Assembly: GCA_000163695.1 (NCBI GenBank)
Contig: GG774889.1
Location: 1,199,941 to 1,263,940 of the forward strand
Direction: 5' to 3'
Length of the DNA: 64,000 nucleotides
DNA from: Bacteroidetes oral taxon 274 str. F0058
GTDB lineage: Bacteria; Bacteroidota; Bacteroidia; Bacteroidales; Paludibacteraceae
The notes beneath the pieces were generated by a model. That model did not search any database. It was not told the origin of the DNA and saw only the letters and a program-made list of their open reading frames with translations. Every line of letters starts with the position of its first letter. Within the stretch, counting starts at the first letter, position 1. Shown here one piece after another: positions 61,078 to 64,000 of the stretch. The translations under genes were made by a program, and so were the position numbers.

Positions 61078-61103
61078 GAGTCTGTTTTTTATATTGTGGT
61101 AAT

Positions 61104-62894
61104 ATGAAAATAAGAGATTATTACACAGACTATTATTCCAAAATTCTGTTGTGGCGTGAAAAGTACATCGGCGAAAACAGTTTCATTATAATACTGAGCC
61201 TTTTGGTAGGGATATTGTCCGGTATAGCTGCCTACATAATGAAGTTTTTCATACATCAGATACAACACTTCGTTGTAGGGCTTACTCAAAACTCGGTCAA
61301 TTTCTGGTATCTCGGCTTGCCGATGTTCGGTATATTGCTTGCCGCTTTGTTTGTGAAGTACGTTGTGAAAGACGATATTTCGCACGGAGTTACCAAGATA
61401 CTCTACGCCATATCGCAGCACAAAGCTATCATAAAGCTACACAACACTTGGTCGTCGATAGTAGCGAGTTCGCTTACGATAGGTTTTGGTGGTTCTGTGG
61501 GAGCCGAAGCCCCGGTAGTACTTACCGGTTCGGCGATAGGCTCCAATCTCGGTCGTTTTTTTCATTTAGACCAAAAGACGCTTATGCTGTTGGTAGGCTG
61601 CGGAGCATCTGGAGCTATTGCGGGCATATTCAAAGCACCGATTGCGGGAGTGGCTTTTACGCTCGAAGTGCTGATGCTGGACCTTACGATGGCTTCTATC
61701 TCGCCTCTGATAATATCGGCTGTATCGGGAGCAGCCATCTCTTATTTCCTGACCAACGACCACCGTGCAATATTTTACTTCGAGACGTTCGAGCCTTTCG
61801 CTCTGGACAGAATACCGTTTTTGGTGATTCTGGGAGTTGCCTGCGGGCTTATGTCACTGTACTTTGTACGTGGTACCAACTGGGCAGAGACGATGTTTAA
61901 AAAGATAAACGGCTTTTGGGTAAAGCTGCTTATCGGTGGTGTATCGCTGGGCGTGCTTATTTTCTTTTTCCCCCCATTGTACGGTGAAGGTTACGACTCT
62001 ATCAGAGCACTTCTGGGAGGCAATTTCGAAGAATTGTTTTCTCAGTCTCTACTCTTCAATTATCGTGATAGTGCCTGGGCAATAATCATATTTATAGGAG
62101 CTATGGCATTCTTGAAAGTATTTGCCTCGGTCTTCACCAACGGCAGCGGAGGCACGGGCGGGCTGTTCGCTCCGTCGCTCTTTGTGGGTTGTCTTACGGG
62201 ATTTCTGGTGGCATTCGTAATGAGGTTGCTCGGAGCCGACGTGCCTTTCTCCAACTTTGCCTTTGCCGGGATGGCAGGGATTATGAGCGGTGTAATGCAC
62301 GCTCCTCTGACAGGTATTTTCCTTATTGCCGAGCTTACGGGCGGTTATTCGCTTTTTATGACACTTATGATAGTATCTGTCATCTCGTATCTTACGATAA
62401 TAGTATTCGAGCCCCACTCGATATACGCTATGCGTCTGGCAAAGAAAGGTGAGCTGCTGACACACAACAAAGACCGCGGCGTACTGATAATGTTGACGAT
62501 GGAGAATGTCATAGAGACCGACCTGGAGCCTGTGTATCCCGATATGACACTCGGAGACTTGGTACACGTAATATCCAAATCGACACGCAACATATATCCC
62601 GTAATAGAGAGAGGCAGCGGCAGATTGCTCGGAATAGTAACACTCGACGAAGTACGCAATATAATGTTCCGCTCGGAACTGTACGACAGATTCAAAGTAA
62701 GCCGTCTGATAACATCGCCGCCCGCCAAGATAGAATACAATACTCCGATGGAGAAGGTTATGGATATCTTCGAGAATACTGGAGCGTGGAATCTGCCTGT
62801 GATAGACGAAAACGGCATTTACAAGGGATTTGTATCTAAGTCCAAGATATTCAACTCTTACCGAAGAGTACTCGTTCACTACTCGAACGATTGA
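61104..62894 (+). CDS. ClC-family chloride channel/transporter with CBS domains
   Basis: A 596-residue membrane protein. The ClC domain (about 20-430) contains GFGGSVGAEAPVVLTGSAIGS with the gating Glu in an AEAP version of the GREGP loop, GCGASGAIAGIFKAPIAG, and GSGGTGGLFAPSLFVG. Two CBS domains follow (IETDLEPVYPDMTLGDLV to the end). It moves chloride, or exchanges it for protons, across the inner membrane. ATG 61104 fits the promoter at 61070-61077; the frame is open to 61026. Its stop overlaps the probable TTG start of the next gene. Confidence 0.93.
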   Translation: MKIRDYYTDYYSKILLWREKYIGENSFIIILSLLVGILSGIAAYIMKFFIHQIQHFVVGLTQNSVNFWYLGLPMFGILLAALFVKYVVKDDISHGVTKILYAISQHKAIIKLHNTWSSIVASSLTIGFGGSVGAEAPVVLTGSAIGSNLGRFFHLDQKTLMLLVGCGASGAIAGIFKAPIAGVAFTLEVLMLDLTMASISPLIISAVSGAAISYFLTNDHRAIFYFETFEPFALDRIPFLVILGVACGLMSLYFVRGTNWAETMFKKINGFWVKLLIGGVSLGVLIFFFPPLYGEGYDSIRALLGGNFEELFSQSLLFNYRDSAWAIIIFIGAMAFLKVFASVFTNGSGGTGGLFAPSLFVGCLTGFLVAFVMRLLGADVPFSNFAFAGMAGIMSGVMHAPLTGIFLIAELTGGYSLFMTLMIVSVISYLTIIVFEPHSIYAMRLAKKGELLTHNKDRGVLIMLTMENVIETDLEPVYPDMTLGDLVHVISKSTRNIYPVIERGSGRLLGIVTLDEVRNIMFRSELYDRFKVSRLITSPPAKIEYNTPMEKVMDIFENTGAWNLPVIDENGIYKGFVSKSKIFNSYRRVLVHYSND

Positions 62895-64000
62895 CCGTCA
62901 ACAGACTACTATATTCATTATCACACCCCAAATATCTCCGCAAAGTGCTATATAAGTTCCTGCAAAATAAGATTTCGGACAATCTGCCTTTTGTGCCCAA
63001 TACCGAACAGAAGCACTGTATAGAGTTATTGGCAAAATTCTGTACCGACAGGCTTACGATGCAGTGTTTTTTGCTGAAAGGTTATGCAGGAACGGGCAAG
63101 ACATCTATCGTCAGTGCTTTGGTACGTGCTATGCACGAATTGGAGCAGAAGACCGTTCTGCTTGCCCCTACGGGTAGAGCAGCGAAGGTATTTTCCGTCT
63201 ACTCGGGTATGGAAGCAACATCGATACACAAAAAGATTTACCGACAAAAATCGGTATCCGACTTTCATTTTATGCTCAATTACAACAAAGCAAAAGACAC
63301 CTTATTCATTGTAGACGAGGCATCTATGATAGGCGATAGCGTCGCAGAGAACAACATATTCGGTTCGGGCAGGTTGCTCGACGACCTTATAGAGTATGTG
63401 TATAGCGGCGACAATTGCCGTATGATACTGCTTGGAGATACGGCACAGCTTATGCCTGTGGGACAAAATTATTCGCCTGCTCTGGATAGGAAAGTCTTAG
63501 AAAAATCGGCACTCGATATAACCGAATATACACTTACGGAAGTCGTAAGGCAAGCCTCCGACAGCGGAATATTAGCCAATGCGACACATTTACGGTATTT
63601 ACTCGACAATACCGTTTACCGAAATCCTCAGATAACGACCAATTTCCCTGATATTACGAGCATTACGGGAGTCGAACTCATAGACAGCATATACGCTTCG
63701 TACCGAGAGGTAGGTGAAGAAAACAGTATCGTCATAACCCGTTCGAACAAGAGAGCCAACCTATTCAATCAAGGCATTCGTAATCAGGTACTACAACGTG
63801 AGTCGGAGTTGGCAAATACCGATATGGTGATGGTGATAAAAAACAATTACTTCTGGGCAGAACGCTATGAGCGACTAAACTTCATAGCCAACGGCGATAT
63901 AGCACAGATAGTCCGTATAAAGCGATATACAGAGATGTACGGGTTCAGGTTTGCCGACGTTACGCTGCAACTGCTCGACTACGATATGGAGATAGACTGC
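62891..64000 (+). CDS. RecD-like superfamily 1 helicase, 5' part (cut by window edge)
   Basis: The frame is open from 62891 to the end of the window, 370 codons. The Walker A is LKGYAGTGKTS near residue 62, followed by LLAPTGRAAKVFS (motif Ia), LFIVDEASMIGDS (motif II) and MILLGDTAQLMPVG (motif III), the order seen in RecD/TraA-type helicases. The likely start is TTG at 62891, overlapping the ClC stop (TTGA); GTG 62945 is an alternative. The C-terminal motifs lie outside the window. It probably unwinds DNA in repair. Confidence 0.87.
   Translation, partial: MTVNRLLYSLSHPKYLRKVLYKFLQNKISDNLPFVPNTEQKHCIELLAKFCTDRLTMQCFLLKGYAGTGKTSIVSALVRAMHELEQKTVLLAPTGRAAKVFSVYSGMEATSIHKKIYRQKSVSDFHFMLNYNKAKDTLFIVDEASMIGDSVAENNIFGSGRLLDDLIEYVYSGDNCRMILLGDTAQLMPVGQNYSPALDRKVLEKSALDITEYTLTEVVRQASDSGILANATHLRYLLDNTVYRNPQITTNFPDITSITGVELIDSIYASYREVGEENSIVITRSNKRANLFNQGIRNQVLQRESELANTDMVMVIKNNYFWAERYERLNFIANGDIAQIVRIKRYTEMYGFRFADVTLQLLDYDMEIDC

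Overview
The window looks like chromosomal DNA of a Bacteroidales bacterium, most likely an asaccharolytic, Porphyromonas-like lineage; I cannot name the species. The evidence is: (i) Bacteroidetes promoters, with the -7 element TAnnTTTG a few tens of bases before many start codons, and few strong Shine-Dalgarno sites; (ii) secreted leucine-rich-repeat (LRR) proteins ending in a type IX secretion (T9SS) C-terminal signal; (iii) many short SPII lipoproteins; (iv) lysine 5,6-aminomutase and agmatine deiminase genes, which suit amino-acid fermentation.

Layout. 1-1816: two tandem LRR surface proteins, one cut by the window edge. 2050-6590: phosphohexomutase, diacylglycerol kinase, an ATC-hydrolase-like protein, an ECF sigma factor with two partner genes, and tRNA-Cys. 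6697-9516: uvrA. 9517-10149: a very AT-rich spacer, followed by a protein resembling DUF6261. 11314-14676 (minus): rhomboid protease, Fic protein and argS, probably one operon. 14841-17506: HU, ispF, an aminotransferase and a DUF488 protein. 17576-19503: a compact type II restriction-modification pair, followed by an ABC-F ATPase. 21511-23543: a PKD lipoprotein, a structured RNA locus and a short LRR/T9SS protein. 23672-29612: mtnN, trmB, a rhodanese lipoprotein, a 22-bp repeat array, an HXXEE membrane protein, metG, engB and coaD. 29784-32690 (minus): a 15-repeat LRR protein, a LuxR-type regulator and a hemerythrin-like protein. 32776-40093: a Nif3-like protein, a zinc-ribbon protein, a 1.2-kb AT-rich gap, an XRE regulator, kamD and small envelope genes. 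40168-44321: agmatine deiminase and a cluster of AT-rich small secreted proteins, including a decayed copy of the PKD lipoprotein. 44407-50630: prfA, an M20 peptidase, GAPDH and an S9 peptidase. 50678-54883 (minus): a low-GC island of acetyltransferases and unknown proteins punctuated by a shared intergenic repeat. 54984-60912 (minus): wecB, a UbiA-type prenyltransferase, an unknown secreted protein, plsC and a CNNM/CorC protein. 61104-64000: a ClC channel and a RecD-like helicase that runs off the edge.

The housekeeping blocks (translation, repair, coenzyme A, isoprenoid, phospholipid) are ordinary. The accessory parts hold the more interesting signals: a 175-nt nested-hairpin RNA with 6S-like architecture (22311-22485), eleven in-phase 22-bp units (25599-25840), a Fic protein whose catalytic histidine is glutamine, a PKD plus C2-like lipoprotein family with one intact and one broken copy, a kamD without an adjacent kamE, and the repeat-punctuated island at 50.7-54.9 kb.
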